DNA of 64,000 nt from Actinomycetes bacterium (GTDB lineage Bacteria > Actinomycetota > Acidimicrobiia > Acidimicrobiales > Acidimicrobiaceae). The stretch's first letter is position 1; each line of letters starts with the position of its first letter. Where the stretch lies: the NCBI GenBank assembly GCA_021826315.1, contig JAKAZZ010000001.1:1-64000 (forward strand). The letters run 5' to 3'. Positions 46,901 to 56,091 of the stretch are shown here, in pieces. Made by a program: the position numbers and the translations under genes. The notes under the pieces were generated by a model. The model saw nothing but the letters and a program-made list of their open reading frames with translations. It had not been told where the DNA came from and searched no databases.

Positions 46901-47560
46901 CTATCCAGCGATTATCTCAAGTTGGTGACGATTTAGGATTCGGTAGTTACGGTCGTTGACCTCGATATATCGGGCTCTAATGAACGTAGCGATCGTCTTG
47001 TTGACTCGTTCGCGCGAAGCGCCTATCAGGCCGGCGAGCTCTTCTTGTGTGAGCGGAATGAAGAATTCATCATTTCCCTGGGAGAGCTCGAGTATACGTT
47101 TTGCGCATCGTCCCGTAACGTCTAGGAACATTGCATCGGTAAGAGCGTCATCCGTCTGCCTCATTCTGCGTGCCATAAGATCGAGGAGCGACCATAGAAG
47201 TGACGGTCTTCCTTCGAGGACGGAGCGTATTGGCTCATATTCGACTTCGATGACTTCGGAACGTTCTAAAGCTCTTGCCGTTGCGGATCTAACGCCTTTG
47301 TCAAAGAGTCCCATCTCTCCGAAGAGGTCGCCACCTTCCATCATTGCTACGATCGACTCTTTGCGATCTAAGAAGGCTTTGACTATCCCAATTCGTCCCG
47401 ACGAGACGATGTAAAGGGAGTTGGCCGTCGCATCCTCCTTGAAGAGTTCGTCATTTCGCTTCAGCGAGAGCATGCGATGTCCTTTGACAACTTCTTGAAG
47501 TTCGCTGTCTGTAAGTGCGGCGAATAGTGATGTATTTGACAAAAGATTTGCAACGTCCAC
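46901..47560 (-). CDS. CRP/FNR-family regulator
   Basis: A 219-residue protein with an N-terminal cyclic-nucleotide-binding fold (GDLFGEMGLFDKGVRSATARAL resembles the phosphate-binding cassette, with the Glu and Arg of cAMP binders) and a C-terminal helix-turn-helix, LTQEELAGLIGASRERVNKTI. No FNR-type cysteine cluster is present. It may bind cAMP, as in actinobacterial CRP. Start is GTG at 47560. It is divergent from carD, the direction and spacing used in other actinobacteria being different. Confidence 0.87.
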   Translation of the reverse strand: MDVANLLSNTSLFAALTDSELQEVVKGHRMLSLKRNDELFKEDATANSLYIVSSGRIGIVKAFLDRKESIVAMMEGGDLFGEMGLFDKGVRSATARALERSEVIEVEYEPIRSVLEGRPSLLWSLLDLMARRMRQTDDALTDAMFLDVTGRCAKRILELSQGNDEFFIPLTQEELAGLIGASRERVNKTIATFIRARYIEVNDRNYRILNRHQLEIIAG

Positions 47561-47689
47561 ACCTACACCATATCGAAATAAATAGGCCTTTATATGCCTA
47601 ACACGACATTCGGTGCATGTTTGGTGCTATGTGGACGAAAATACGGTTAAAATTTAACAGTAAGTTAAATGTCTAGCTTCGGGAGCATC

Positions 47690-48169
47690 ATGAAGTACGA
47701 GGTTGGAGACAAAGTTGTCTACCCCCATCACGGAGCTGCAATAATTCAAAAGCGCGAAAATATCGACTTCAATGGCACCACCACTGAGTATCTGGTTTTG
47801 AAGCTTGCATTTGGAGACTTGACTCTTAAAGTTCCAGTTGAGAGAGCAGAAGAGGTCGGTATCCGCGAAGTAATCAACGACGAAGAGGTCGAAGAAGTAT
47901 TTGCGGTTCTCAAGAAAAAAGATGCTCGTATGCCGACCAACTGGTCTCGACGCTACAAAAATCACGTTGAGAAGCTCAAGTCGGGCGATATCTACCAAGT
48001 TGCTGAGGTAGTTCGTAACTTGACGATTCGCGACAATGACAAAGGATTGAGTGCTGGCGAGAAGAGAATGCTTTCCAAGGCCCGTCAGATCTTGGTGTCT
48101 GAGTTGACTTTCGCACTTGATGTACCAGAGGGTGAGGCCGAGTCGCGACTAGACGAGGCACTCAGTTAA
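47690..48169 (+). CDS. carD: CarD-family RNA polymerase-binding regulator
   Basis: A 159-residue protein. An RNA polymerase-interacting Tudor-like domain opens it (VGDKVVYPHHGAA) and a helical C-terminal domain has LSAGEKRMLSKARQILVSEL. CarD stabilises promoter open complexes. The upstream ATG at 47669 is in frame, but 47690 has GGGAGC upstream and matches the family start. ispD, ispF and rlmB follow, as in M. tuberculosis. Confidence 0.94.
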   Translation: MKYEVGDKVVYPHHGAAIIQKRENIDFNGTTTEYLVLKLAFGDLTLKVPVERAEEVGIREVINDEEVEEVFAVLKKKDARMPTNWSRRYKNHVEKLKSGDIYQVAEVVRNLTIRDNDKGLSAGEKRMLSKARQILVSELTFALDVPEGEAESRLDEALS

Positions 48170-48190
48170 AGAGTTTAAGGCAATCGGCCA

Positions 48191-48850
48191 TTGTTGGATG
48201 CTAGAAACGACGACGTTGCAGTAGTACTCATGGCAGCTGGCGCTTCATCTCGGTATGGACGAGATAAGTGCCTTGAGTATCTCGATGGTTCGGTAACTGT
48301 ACTCGATCACTCCTACGACGTGGCGCGAGAAGTTAGTGAAAATGTGGTAATAGCGGCCTCTGGGGCTACTTTGGAGTATTGCGAGAGCCGGGGTTATCCC
48401 TGTGTTCAAGGGGGCTCTACGCGATCGGAGAGTGTATTGAATGCACTCAATGCCCTAGACGATGCTTCGATCATTCTCGTTCATGATTCAAGTCGACCTC
48501 TAGCAAGCGCCGAGCTTTACCGACGTGTGATAGCCAAAATTCGGAGTGGTGAAGACGTGGTTGTCCCAGTCCTTCCCGTAGTGGATTCGATGAAGGTAAA
48601 GACCGTCGACGGATTTGTCACCGTTGACCGAAGCGATAAGTTCATAGTTCAAACGCCACAGGGTCTATCACTGTTGGCTCGTAATCGCTTGTTAGATGCG
48701 CATCTGGAAAGCACTGACGAATCGGGCGCGGCAGAGTTGCTTGGAATTAGGGTATCGACGGTTGAGGGCGAACGAGGAAATATCAAAATCACTTATCCGG
48801 ATGACATTGATATTGTTCGGGCTCTACTGTCAGTCTTAAGGCGGGAGTAG
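48191..48850 (+). CDS. ispD: 2-C-methyl-D-erythritol 4-phosphate cytidylyltransferase
   Basis: A 219-residue MEP-pathway enzyme. The start VLMAAGASSRYGRDKCLEYL and the central VHDSSRPLAS segment are typical; VDSMKVKT and QTPQGLS are conserved. TTG start (48191, with another TTG next to it). ispF follows 6 bases after its stop. Confidence 0.9.
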   Translation: MLDARNDDVAVVLMAAGASSRYGRDKCLEYLDGSVTVLDHSYDVAREVSENVVIAASGATLEYCESRGYPCVQGGSTRSESVLNALNALDDASIILVHDSSRPLASAELYRRVIAKIRSGEDVVVPVLPVVDSMKVKTVDGFVTVDRSDKFIVQTPQGLSLLARNRLLDAHLESTDESGAAELLGIRVSTVEGERGNIKITYPDDIDIVRALLSVLRRE

Positions 48851-48856
48851 TCCACA

Positions 48857-49357
48857 TTGGATATTACCAGTTTGCGAGTCGGAAGTGGTCTTGACATCCA
48901 CAAGCTTTCCAGCGATCCAGAGCGTCGCTTTATCGTAGGTGGCGTTGAAATACAGCCTTCGAATGGTCCAATTGGGCACTCAGATGGAGATCCATTGTGC
49001 CACGCGATAGCGGACTGCCTGTTGGGCGCTAGTGGACTTGGAGATATTGGCGATCATTTTGGTGATACCGATCCTCAATGGAAGAACGTCGATTCAATGG
49101 ATCTGCTTAGAAGAGTCGTAGATATGGTAAGGGGTTTGGGATACCAGATTCTCAACATTGACAGCACCATTGTTTTACAGCATCCGAAGGTTAAGCGTTT
49201 TCGTCCGATGATGCAGGAGCGATTAACGCAAGTGGTGGGTGCTCCTGTATCGGTGAAGGCTAAGAGTCCCGAAGAGGTGGGATCTTTAGGACAAAGTGAA
49301 GGCGTTGTTGCATTTGCGACGGCGCTTTGCCTCTCACCAAATAGTTCAAATATCTAA
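48857..49357 (+). CDS. ispF: 2-C-methyl-D-erythritol 2,4-cyclodiphosphate synthase
   Basis: A 166-residue trimeric enzyme. The metal-binding segments are GSGLDIHKL and GPIGHSDGDPLCHAIADCLLG, and IDSTIVLQHPK follows. TTG start. cysS, which normally lies between ispF and rlmB in actinobacteria, is missing here. Confidence 0.94.
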   Translation: MDITSLRVGSGLDIHKLSSDPERRFIVGGVEIQPSNGPIGHSDGDPLCHAIADCLLGASGLGDIGDHFGDTDPQWKNVDSMDLLRRVVDMVRGLGYQILNIDSTIVLQHPKVKRFRPMMQERLTQVVGAPVSVKAKSPEEVGSLGQSEGVVAFATALCLSPNSSNI

Positions 49358-49385
49358 GATATTTTTTCTTCTGAAAGAAGGGTTT

Positions 49386-50195
49386 ATGGCAAGGCCAAAT
49401 CAGCGTAACGGTAGAGGCGACGGACGGGGTGAAGACTACTCCAAGCGTCGGCGATCAGTTGGCGGTGACCAAGTTGAGGGTCGTCAATCCGTTAAGGAAC
49501 TCGTCTTTGCGAATCGTAGAAGTGTTGAGCAGATATGGATCGAAGAGACGGTAGTTCGCAAGGGAATCGTAAACGAGATCATCGAAAAGAGCGTGAACAG
49601 GCGTATTCCAGTTCATACAGTCTCGACACGACGATTTGAAAGTGCAGTTAGGTCCGAAGGTTCTCAAGGAGTCATCGCTTTCTGTGCGGCACTGCGAGAA
49701 GTGGAACTCTCAGAGCTGGTAACTTCAAAGACGAACCCTTTCTTGCTGGTGATCGATGGCATCACAGACCCACGTAACCTAGGAGCTATTTTGCGATCTG
49801 GTGAACTGGCGGGGGTAACTGGAGTTGTTCTGCCGTCGCATCGATCGGCCATGGTGACTCCATCTGCGACAAAGGCAGCAGCCGGAGCTATTGAGTACTT
49901 GGACTTTTCACTAGTTCCAGGAGTGCCTTCGGCTCTTATGGAATTGCAAAAGTTAAATGTTTTGTGCGTTGGGTTGGATCTAAATGGAACCTCGACGATC
50001 TATGACCTTCCAAAATTTGAAGAGACTCCAGTTGCGCTTGTCTTGGGTGCAGAGGATAAAGGCATGAGTCGGCTCACCGCAGAGAGGTGTGACCTGATAG
50101 CCAAGATTCCTCAATTTGGACGTTTGGACTCGTTGAATATTTCGGTAGCTGCATCTATTGCGATGTTTGAAATTGCTCGAAGTCGAGTCAAATAA
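49386..50195 (+). CDS. rlmB: 23S rRNA 2'-O-ribose methyltransferase, TrmH/SpoU family
   Basis: About 269 residues. An N-terminal substrate-binding domain (VKELVFANRRSVEQIWI) precedes the SPOUT knot domain with VIDGITDPRNLGAILRSGE, LVLGAEDKGMSRLTAERC and LDSLNISVAASIAMFE. The protein methylates a G in 23S rRNA. The frame is open to 49296, but the ATG at 49386 has AGAAGGG upstream. Confidence 0.9.
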   Translation: MARPNQRNGRGDGRGEDYSKRRRSVGGDQVEGRQSVKELVFANRRSVEQIWIEETVVRKGIVNEIIEKSVNRRIPVHTVSTRRFESAVRSEGSQGVIAFCAALREVELSELVTSKTNPFLLVIDGITDPRNLGAILRSGELAGVTGVVLPSHRSAMVTPSATKAAAGAIEYLDFSLVPGVPSALMELQKLNVLCVGLDLNGTSTIYDLPKFEETPVALVLGAEDKGMSRLTAERCDLIAKIPQFGRLDSLNISVAASIAMFEIARSRVK

Positions 50196-50215
50196 ACGCC
50201 CTGAAAATGGAGGAG

Positions 50216-50288
50216 AGCCGGTGGTCGGACTCGAACCGACGACCTGACGATTACAAATCGCCTGCGCTACCAACTGCGCCACACCGGC
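50216..50288 (-). tRNA. tRNA-Thr (anticodon TGT)
   Basis: A 73-nt cloverleaf: acceptor GCCGGTG/CACCGGC, D arm GCGC/GCGC, anticodon stem GGCGA/TCGTC with loop TTTGTAA giving anticodon TGT, and T arm GTCGG-TTCGAGT-CCGAC. CCA is not encoded. Confidence 0.95.
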
Positions 50289-50417
50289 AATAGGCATAAC
50301 ATTATAACTTGGCCGATCGGTACTGTAACCAGTGCCGATGCAGTTTGAAGAAACTTTTTGTAACTTTAATTGCAATATCTGCATCTTCAATTGCTACTGT
50401 TAAAGCTGGTGAATAAC

Positions 50418-51353
50418 ATGACTGTTATTCAACCTAATTTAGCTCCTAAGCCTAGGATCGTTGAACGGTTCACAAGGGAGATTTTCTTGACAGACGGCCA
50501 GTATCCCGACGATGAAATTTTTGCGCGCCCGGTTGCAAAGCGGCCAAATCAAAGCGCTCCTACGCCAACAAAGCCTGTTATTGGCTTTAAAGAAAGTGAA
50601 AGAAAGCCAAAACGTCAGCACGCGGCAAGTACTGGTCATTCCTATGATGCTGCAGTCGCACGTCGTCTGTTGGTAGGCGGCGTTGTCGCAGTTTCCTTTG
50701 TTGGACTAATCGGATACGGTTTTTTCGGGGGAGGCTCAACGAGCCCAAGTAGCTTAGCAAGCGGATCTTCAACGATTCCAGCCACCGTTGGTACAGCGTC
50801 ATCTTTGCCAGCTAACCAACAGGCGGCGACGTCGCCGGCCACTACCGCCTCGGTTGCGCACGATTCGGCGCCTACAACACTTTCACAGAATTCGGCTACG
50901 ACGCAACCTACGGTTCCACCGGTTACTGCCGCGTCAACCACTACTACACGACTTCCTCCAACTACCGTGGTGGTAACAACTACTACGGCCGTAACTTCGA
51001 TTTCGGCTGCCTCGTCGGCAACTACATTGCCACCTGGTGTGAATCCGGCAAATGCATCGATCACAGTTAGGGTTGCAAATGCAACGAATGTGGCTGGGGC
51101 GGCTACGTCAGTAACTGAAGAACTCGGAAGATTGGACTTTAACGTTCTCGGTCCGGCAAATGCTCCAACGACTAATCCATCGGCAACGGTTGTTTACTAC
51201 GCGGCTGGTTTTCAAGTCGCAGGTGATGCAGTAGCTAGGATTCTCGGAGTTCCGCAATCGCAGATCAAACAATACAGTTCAGGTGCAGTTATCGGTGCAG
51301 TAGCTCCATCAGATGTAAATGTTGTACTTGGTCTCGATGTTGCGGCAAAGTAG
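50418..51353 (+). CDS. LytR_C-domain cell-envelope protein
   Basis: A 311-residue protein with a cytoplasmic N-terminus, one membrane helix (about 84-105, LLVGGVVAVSFVGLIGYG), a long Ser/Thr/Ala/Pro-rich linker and a C-terminal LytR_C domain (VRVANATNVAGAATSVTEEL...VVYYAAGFQVAGDA). LytR_C domains are found in envelope-remodelling proteins of actinobacteria. The ATG at 50418 is preferred over 50370, with GGTGAA upstream. Confidence 0.82.
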   Translation: MTVIQPNLAPKPRIVERFTREIFLTDGQYPDDEIFARPVAKRPNQSAPTPTKPVIGFKESERKPKRQHAASTGHSYDAAVARRLLVGGVVAVSFVGLIGYGFFGGGSTSPSSLASGSSTIPATVGTASSLPANQQAATSPATTASVAHDSAPTTLSQNSATTQPTVPPVTAASTTTTRLPPTTVVVTTTTAVTSISAASSATTLPPGVNPANASITVRVANATNVAGAATSVTEELGRLDFNVLGPANAPTTNPSATVVYYAAGFQVAGDAVARILGVPQSQIKQYSSGAVIGAVAPSDVNVVLGLDVAAK

Positions 51354-51372
51354 CTAGACAGATGAATCTTTC

Positions 51373-52191
51373 ATGACGCGGGCGTTAGACGACAAGAAAT
51401 CCTTCTTTCAAGGGTTGCTAGGCGAGCGCGTGGGGGCCTGCTTCGTTTTTGACTTCGACGGAACTTTAGCGCCAATCGTCGTCGATCCGACGACCGCTGC
51501 CGTCAGTCAGCCTTTGATAGAGCCTCTGAGAGCCCTTTCGCAACTTGCAGCTGTCAAGATTATTTCGGGAAGACCAGTCGATTTTTTGCGTGAGAAGCTT
51601 TTCGCTGTCTTTCCAAATGAGAGAGATTCGATCGAAATATTCGGTAAGTATGGAATCGAAAGAGGTACCCTCAAGGAGGGAGTTACAAGCACTTTTCAAG
51701 TGGCTCGGGAATCATTGGATCAACTTCGAAGCTTGCAGGTCGCGATGGAGGCGGTGATGCCCGAGAGGTGTTTCATCGAGGAGAAGGGCACTTCAACCGG
51801 TTATCATTTTCGTTTAAATCCAACACAGCAGTCGCACATCCGCGATCTTATCGACGGAAATATCAAGGATCATGGCCTTGACAAGCTCGAAGTACATGGC
51901 GGAAAGATGGTCTTTGAGGTTATGGTAAGTGGTGTACCAACTAAAGGTGCCTCGATATCGACTTTCAAGGAAGACTTTCGCGGCATATTTTTTGCTGGAG
52001 ATGACCTAGGGGACGTCGATGCCTTTAAGGTTATTTCGGATTTGCCAGAACCAAGTGGCCTCACCGTTCTTGTAAGAGGGAGTGCTGAGACTGAAGCTCG
52101 GGTGGGTGCCAGTGTGGACTTGATCGTCAGCGATCAAGTCCACCTTGCGGAACTAATACGCGAACTTTTAGGTCAGAGCATCGGTTTTTAG
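51373..52191 (+). CDS. otsB: Trehalose-6-phosphate phosphatase
   Basis: A 272-residue HAD phosphatase that dephosphorylates trehalose 6-phosphate. Motif I FDFDGTLAPI (nucleophile Asp27), SGRPVDFL, and the C-terminal FAGDDLGDVDAF are characteristic of OtsB. It is convergent with otsA. Confidence 0.92.
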   Translation: MTRALDDKKSFFQGLLGERVGACFVFDFDGTLAPIVVDPTTAAVSQPLIEPLRALSQLAAVKIISGRPVDFLREKLFAVFPNERDSIEIFGKYGIERGTLKEGVTSTFQVARESLDQLRSLQVAMEAVMPERCFIEEKGTSTGYHFRLNPTQQSHIRDLIDGNIKDHGLDKLEVHGGKMVFEVMVSGVPTKGASISTFKEDFRGIFFAGDDLGDVDAFKVISDLPEPSGLTVLVRGSAETEARVGASVDLIVSDQVHLAELIRELLGQSIGF

Positions 52192-52193
52192 CT

Positions 52194-53594
52194 CTACGCG
52201 AACCAAGCAATCTGCATTTGCAGCCACTTCGATGGGTTACGCTTTTTCAGCTCTTCCACGAGCTCTACACTACGAGATTTTCGTACCTCTTCACTCTGTT
52301 CAAGGATGGAGTGCATAGCAAGTGCAGTCTCTCGAATGTCGTATGGATTCACTAACTTGGCCTTTTCGCCGACCACTTCGGCAATCCCCGCATTGCGGGA
52401 GAGGACCAATCCCCCATTTCGCTCATTTATTAGTGGACCTTCACTGGCAACTAGGTTGTATCCGTCTCGAATGGGATTTACCAAGAGAACGTCGTTCTCT
52501 TTTAAAAGTGCTAGTGATAGTTCAAAGTTATCTTCGGTGAATTTATAGATTGGATCTGTCGGCAAATCTAGGCCAAGGCGGGAAGCTAGTTCCCTTAGGT
52601 ACGCATTTGACTCTTCAATTTTTGATTCCACTTCATGAGCGTACGAGGTGTAGTCTTCGAGTGCCTCGCGACTTGGGTAGCAGTTAGCAATGTGGACAAC
52701 AGATTTCATAAGGTGAGGGTAGAAGCGGAACAACTCTACAACAGAGTCGATGCCTCGGAGGATGTTTTTAGAGGGCTCCATCCGATCAACTCTTGCGATT
52801 ATCCTGCGGCCTGCTGCAATCTCTCGAATCTTAGATCGTTCCTGTTTGACTGCATCTCCACTCGCAGCGGAGACTATGTCGTCGATATCTGTTCCAAGGG
52901 GATTTACGTGAAGATTCGGAAGTGGGCTTCGGCCGGTAAAGCGGAGATATACCTCTGAAAAGTTATCTAGCCAGCGCTGTGCATGAAACCCTATGTGGGC
53001 TACTTTAGACATCGATCCAAGTAGCTGGTCTCTTACTTCTTCAGGTAGTATCTCAAATTCTGAGGCGGAAGCAAATGGCGTGTGCAGAAAGAGTGAGATC
53101 GAGATGTCTTCGCGCAGTTGTCCAAGGTAATTCGGAACCATGAACATGTGGTAGTCCTGGAGAAGTACTTTGGCGTTCTCCGGTGCTACTTTGGCGATTG
53201 CATGTGCGATGAGTTCAGAGAATTCGTTGTAGTTCTTCCAATCAAGGTAGAACTGAGTGTCGAACTTGGGCGACCGAGTCACTGGAAACATCCCATGCAA
53301 CAAGTACCAGAGAATCTTATTTGACACGTCGTTGTAGGCTGCGCGATGTATGTCTTCAGCGATCGGAATCGGTATTAAATTTAGGTCGCCCTGCGTTAGA
53401 GATCCAGCCTCGAATGCCTCGATCTCCAAGTCGGTTGATATTGGAAATAGCCACTTGGCGAGGTCGTTGTGGACCAACGGACTGATCGCCGACGCCAGTC
53501 CTCCCCCAGACCTACTTACAGTGACTCCCTGACCGTCTTGCGACTTCTTTGCAGCTACTGGACCCCGATTTGAAACGATTATGTATGAGTTCAT
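52194..53594 (-). CDS. otsA: Trehalose-6-phosphate synthase
   Basis: A 466-residue GT20 glucosyltransferase making trehalose 6-phosphate from UDP- or GDP-glucose. Conserved segments are ISNRGPVA-like VSNRGPVAAKK, LLQDYHMFMVP, LFLHTPFAS, and the C-terminal NPIRDGYNLVASE. Its pairing with otsB (2-base gap, convergent) supports the assignment over related valienol-type synthases. Confidence 0.9.
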   Translation of the reverse strand: MNSYIIVSNRGPVAAKKSQDGQGVTVSRSGGGLASAISPLVHNDLAKWLFPISTDLEIEAFEAGSLTQGDLNLIPIPIAEDIHRAAYNDVSNKILWYLLHGMFPVTRSPKFDTQFYLDWKNYNEFSELIAHAIAKVAPENAKVLLQDYHMFMVPNYLGQLREDISISLFLHTPFASASEFEILPEEVRDQLLGSMSKVAHIGFHAQRWLDNFSEVYLRFTGRSPLPNLHVNPLGTDIDDIVSAASGDAVKQERSKIREIAAGRRIIARVDRMEPSKNILRGIDSVVELFRFYPHLMKSVVHIANCYPSREALEDYTSYAHEVESKIEESNAYLRELASRLGLDLPTDPIYKFTEDNFELSLALLKENDVLLVNPIRDGYNLVASEGPLINERNGGLVLSRNAGIAEVVGEKAKLVNPYDIRETALAMHSILEQSEEVRKSRSVELVEELKKRNPSKWLQMQIAWFA

Positions 53595-53677
53595 CGTCTA
53601 CTAACTTAGCGAGGTTCTAAGCGTCCGATGAACCTGAGCTGTGTTTGTGGTTCGCAAAGTTATTAGCATCATGGAAC

Positions 53678-54694
53678 GTGAAGGTCCTACTTTTGGTCGA
53701 TAAATTTAGGGGCACCTTGAGCGCCCGGGAGGCAATAGACGTTGTAGTGTCGTCTGCCCCAAGCTGGGCAGAGGTCAGAGGAATCGGACTCTCTGACGGA
53801 GGGGAGGGACTGCTTGACGCTATCTCCGTTGAGCGATTTCCAGTCATGGTTCACGGTCCTCTCGGTGCCCAGGTGCAGGCGGAATTTGGTCGTTCGGCGG
53901 ATGGAGCAGCCCTTATTGAGATGGCAAAGGCCTCGGGCCTAACGCTTGCCGGAGGTAGGGAGTTGAATGATCCGATTGCCGCATCGACGATCGGTACAGG
54001 GGAATTGATCAAGGCCGCTATCGAAAAGGGATTTCAAAGTATCGTTGTCGGATGCGGTGGATCTGCAACTACCGATGGAGGCTTTGGGTCCTTTGAGGTA
54101 CTCCGGACGCTGAGGGGATTCGATAGAGTCGAACTTACCTGCTTACACGACGTTGAGACCAAATTTCTTGATGCAGCGAAAGACTTCGCTCCCCAAAAGG
54201 GGGCCACTTCCAAACAGGTTGAATTTCTGCGGCGACGCCTTATGGGTACCGCACAGATATATTCCGGAGTTTATGGCATATCACCCATGGAGGTGGCCGG
54301 GAGCGGTGCGGCCGGTGGACTGGCGGGTTTTCTTTACTGCGCCGGCGCCACTTTGGTACGAGGCTTTGACTACGTCGCTGAGGTCTTGGAGGTAGCACGT
54401 GCGGTTGAAGAGTGTGATGTAGTTGTGACGGGCGAGGGGCTTTTAGACGCAGAGAGCTTTAACGGGAAAGTGGTTGGAGAGGTAGTGCAGTTGGCTAGAG
54501 CGGCTTCGAAGCCGGTCTTTTTGCTATGCGGTGATTCTGCCCTTTCCTCAGGGCATAACTACTTCGACGAATCAATCAAGGCTGTAACGATGGCGGAATT
54601 GGTAGGAATCGATCGGGCGGTGAATGAACCGTATTCTTCGTTAGCGTTGGCTGCATCGGAGCTTTTTGAACGCGAGATCGCCCAATATCGCTAG
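53678..54694 (+). CDS. glxK: Glycerate kinase (GlxK/GarK family)
   Basis: A 338-residue kinase of glycerate to 2- or 3-phosphoglycerate. The N-terminal DKFRGTLSAREA, central VGCGGSATTDGGFG, and GSGAAGGLAGFL are type I glycerate kinase signatures. The frame opens at 53645, but the GTG at 53678 begins the first strand and matches the family start (weak GGAAC site). It precedes the SAM-riboswitch gene with no overlap. No glyoxylate pathway genes adjoin it. Confidence 0.85.
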   Translation: MKVLLLVDKFRGTLSAREAIDVVVSSAPSWAEVRGIGLSDGGEGLLDAISVERFPVMVHGPLGAQVQAEFGRSADGAALIEMAKASGLTLAGGRELNDPIAASTIGTGELIKAAIEKGFQSIVVGCGGSATTDGGFGSFEVLRTLRGFDRVELTCLHDVETKFLDAAKDFAPQKGATSKQVEFLRRRLMGTAQIYSGVYGISPMEVAGSGAAGGLAGFLYCAGATLVRGFDYVAEVLEVARAVEECDVVVTGEGLLDAESFNGKVVGEVVQLARAASKPVFLLCGDSALSSGHNYFDESIKAVTMAELVGIDRAVNEPYSSLALAASELFEREIAQYR

Positions 54695-54749
54695 AACTGA
54701 CCAATCGAAGCGATCTAGTCAATTGCTCTAGGTAGACTTGACGCAACAA

Positions 54750-54847
54750 ATATTTCATCAAGAGCGGTCGAGGGACGGGCCCTACGACGCCGCGGCAACC
54801 GCTTCTGCGAAGAAGGTGCCAACGCCCGAGCGATGAGGAGGATACAG
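54750..54847 (+). ncRNA. SAM riboswitch (S-box class) in the thrC leader
   Basis: Signatures run in order: TCATCAAGAG at 54755, GGTCGAGGGACGGGCCC, CGCGGCAACC and AAGGTGCCAACGCC, then GATGAGGAGG. The TCATC at 54755 pairs with GATGA at 54832-54836 to form stem P1. The 3' strand of P1 abuts GAGGAGG, the thrC ribosome site, so ligand-bound P1 should block translation. No terminator hairpin follows. In actinobacteria this class binds S-adenosylmethionine. Confidence 0.88.
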
Positions 54848-56089
54848 ATGTCAAACGTCATTGCACTCGTATGTAAAGAGTGTGGTAAGAGCTACGAAGC
54901 CAAGGCTCTCCACGTTTGTGAATTCTGCTTCGGTCCTCTTGAAGTTAAGTATGACTACGATGCAATCGCATCCAAGGTGTCCCATGAGTCGATCGCGGCG
55001 GGTCCTAACAATATGTGGAGATACCGAGAGCTTCTCCCAGTTGAATCTACGGATTATGTCTCGTTGGGCGCCGGTTTTACCCCACTTGTTCGAGCAGAAA
55101 GATTGGCTAACTATCTAGGCCTTGACGAACTTTGGATTAAGAACGATACTCTCAACCCAACCGGTTCGTTCAAGGATCGAGTCGTCTCGGTCGCTTTAAG
55201 TAAGGCGCGTGAGCTTGGTCTGAAGATAGCTGCTTGTGCGTCTACTGGTAATTTGGCCAACTCTGTTGCAGCTCATGCCGCATGGGCAAACATGGAGTCA
55301 TACGTTTTCGTGCCGGCAAATCTGGAACGCGCCAAGATCATTACCACTGCGGTCTATGGGGGAAATGTAGTTGCGATCGATGGCAACTATGACGACGTGA
55401 ACCGTCTTTGTGCTGAGATTGCCTCGGAGGAACCGGAGTGGGCTTTCGTAAATGTCAACGTTAGAACTTACTACTCAGAGGGTTCTAAGACGCTCGCCTT
55501 TGAGGTAGCAGAGCAGTTGGGATGGGACTCGCCAGACCATGTGGTCGTCCCTGTCGCGTCGGGGAGCCAACTTACGAAAATACACAAAGGCTTCGATGAG
55601 CTACATCGCGTGGGCCTGTTGGACCGTAAGCCAAATGTAAAGATAAGTGGTGCTCAGGCAGCGGGTTGTTCTCCCGTTGCAACGGCATTTGCCTCAAATA
55701 GCGACGTAATTCGTCCAGTTAAGCCAAACACGATTGCCAAATCATTGGCGATCGGAAATCCTGCTGATGGATACTACGCACTAGATGTTGTCCGTAAAAG
55801 TGGCGGATCATTTGGATCGGTTACTGATGAAGAGGTTCTCGACGGGATACGCCTTTTGGCACAAACCGAAGGTATCTTTGCAGAGACCGCTGGAGGGGTA
55901 ACTATCGCAACTCTTGTGAAGTTAGTTCGTGAAGGTTTGATCAACAAAAATGAAAAGACGGTTGCCTACATCACGGGTAACGGATTGAAGACGGTGGAGG
56001 CCATGGCTCCTACCACACAGGCAACTATTACGATCGAGCCTAAACTCGATCAGTTCTTTCAATTTCTAAATGAGCAAAGGAATCGCTAG
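54848..56089 (+). CDS. thrC: Threonine synthase or PLP-dependent homologue (SAM-riboswitch controlled)
   Basis: A 413-residue PLP enzyme of the threonine synthase group. An N-terminal zinc-ribbon-like tail (Cys9, Cys12, Cys24, Cys27) precedes the catalytic core; the PLP lysine is Lys109 in NPTGSFKDR. The usual reaction turns O-phosphohomoserine into threonine. Start at ATG 54848 is set by GAGGAGG; an ATG at 54833 lies inside the riboswitch and is rejected. SAM control and the adjoining ThiS/MoaD-like carrier instead suggest a sulfur role, such as forming homocysteine from O-phosphohomoserine; that is inference. The thrC-carrier-groEL order matches Streptomyces SCO4293-4296 as I recall it. Confidence 0.88.
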   Translation: MSNVIALVCKECGKSYEAKALHVCEFCFGPLEVKYDYDAIASKVSHESIAAGPNNMWRYRELLPVESTDYVSLGAGFTPLVRAERLANYLGLDELWIKNDTLNPTGSFKDRVVSVALSKARELGLKIAACASTGNLANSVAAHAAWANMESYVFVPANLERAKIITTAVYGGNVVAIDGNYDDVNRLCAEIASEEPEWAFVNVNVRTYYSEGSKTLAFEVAEQLGWDSPDHVVVPVASGSQLTKIHKGFDELHRVGLLDRKPNVKISGAQAAGCSPVATAFASNSDVIRPVKPNTIAKSLAIGNPADGYYALDVVRKSGGSFGSVTDEEVLDGIRLLAQTEGIFAETAGGVTIATLVKLVREGLINKNEKTVAYITGNGLKTVEAMAPTTQATITIEPKLDQFFQFLNEQRNR

Positions 56090-56091
56090 CC

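Noticed and set aside
50642-51064. Antisense valine-rich frame over the LytR_C linker
   Set aside because: The composition is the complement of the Ser/Thr/Ala-rich linker; no independent support.
50418-51353. Thr/Ser/Ala-rich stretch as a DNA repeat or mobile element
   Set aside because: It is a low-complexity protein linker between a membrane helix and a LytR_C domain.
54785-54840. Transcription attenuator after the SAM riboswitch
   Set aside because: No terminator hairpin with a T run lies between the aptamer and thrC; control by blocking the ribosome site is better supported.
54833-54847. ATG at 54833 as a start of thrC
   Set aside because: It lies inside the SAM riboswitch P1 strand and lacks a ribosome site. 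The ATG at 54848 has GAGGAGG at proper spacing.
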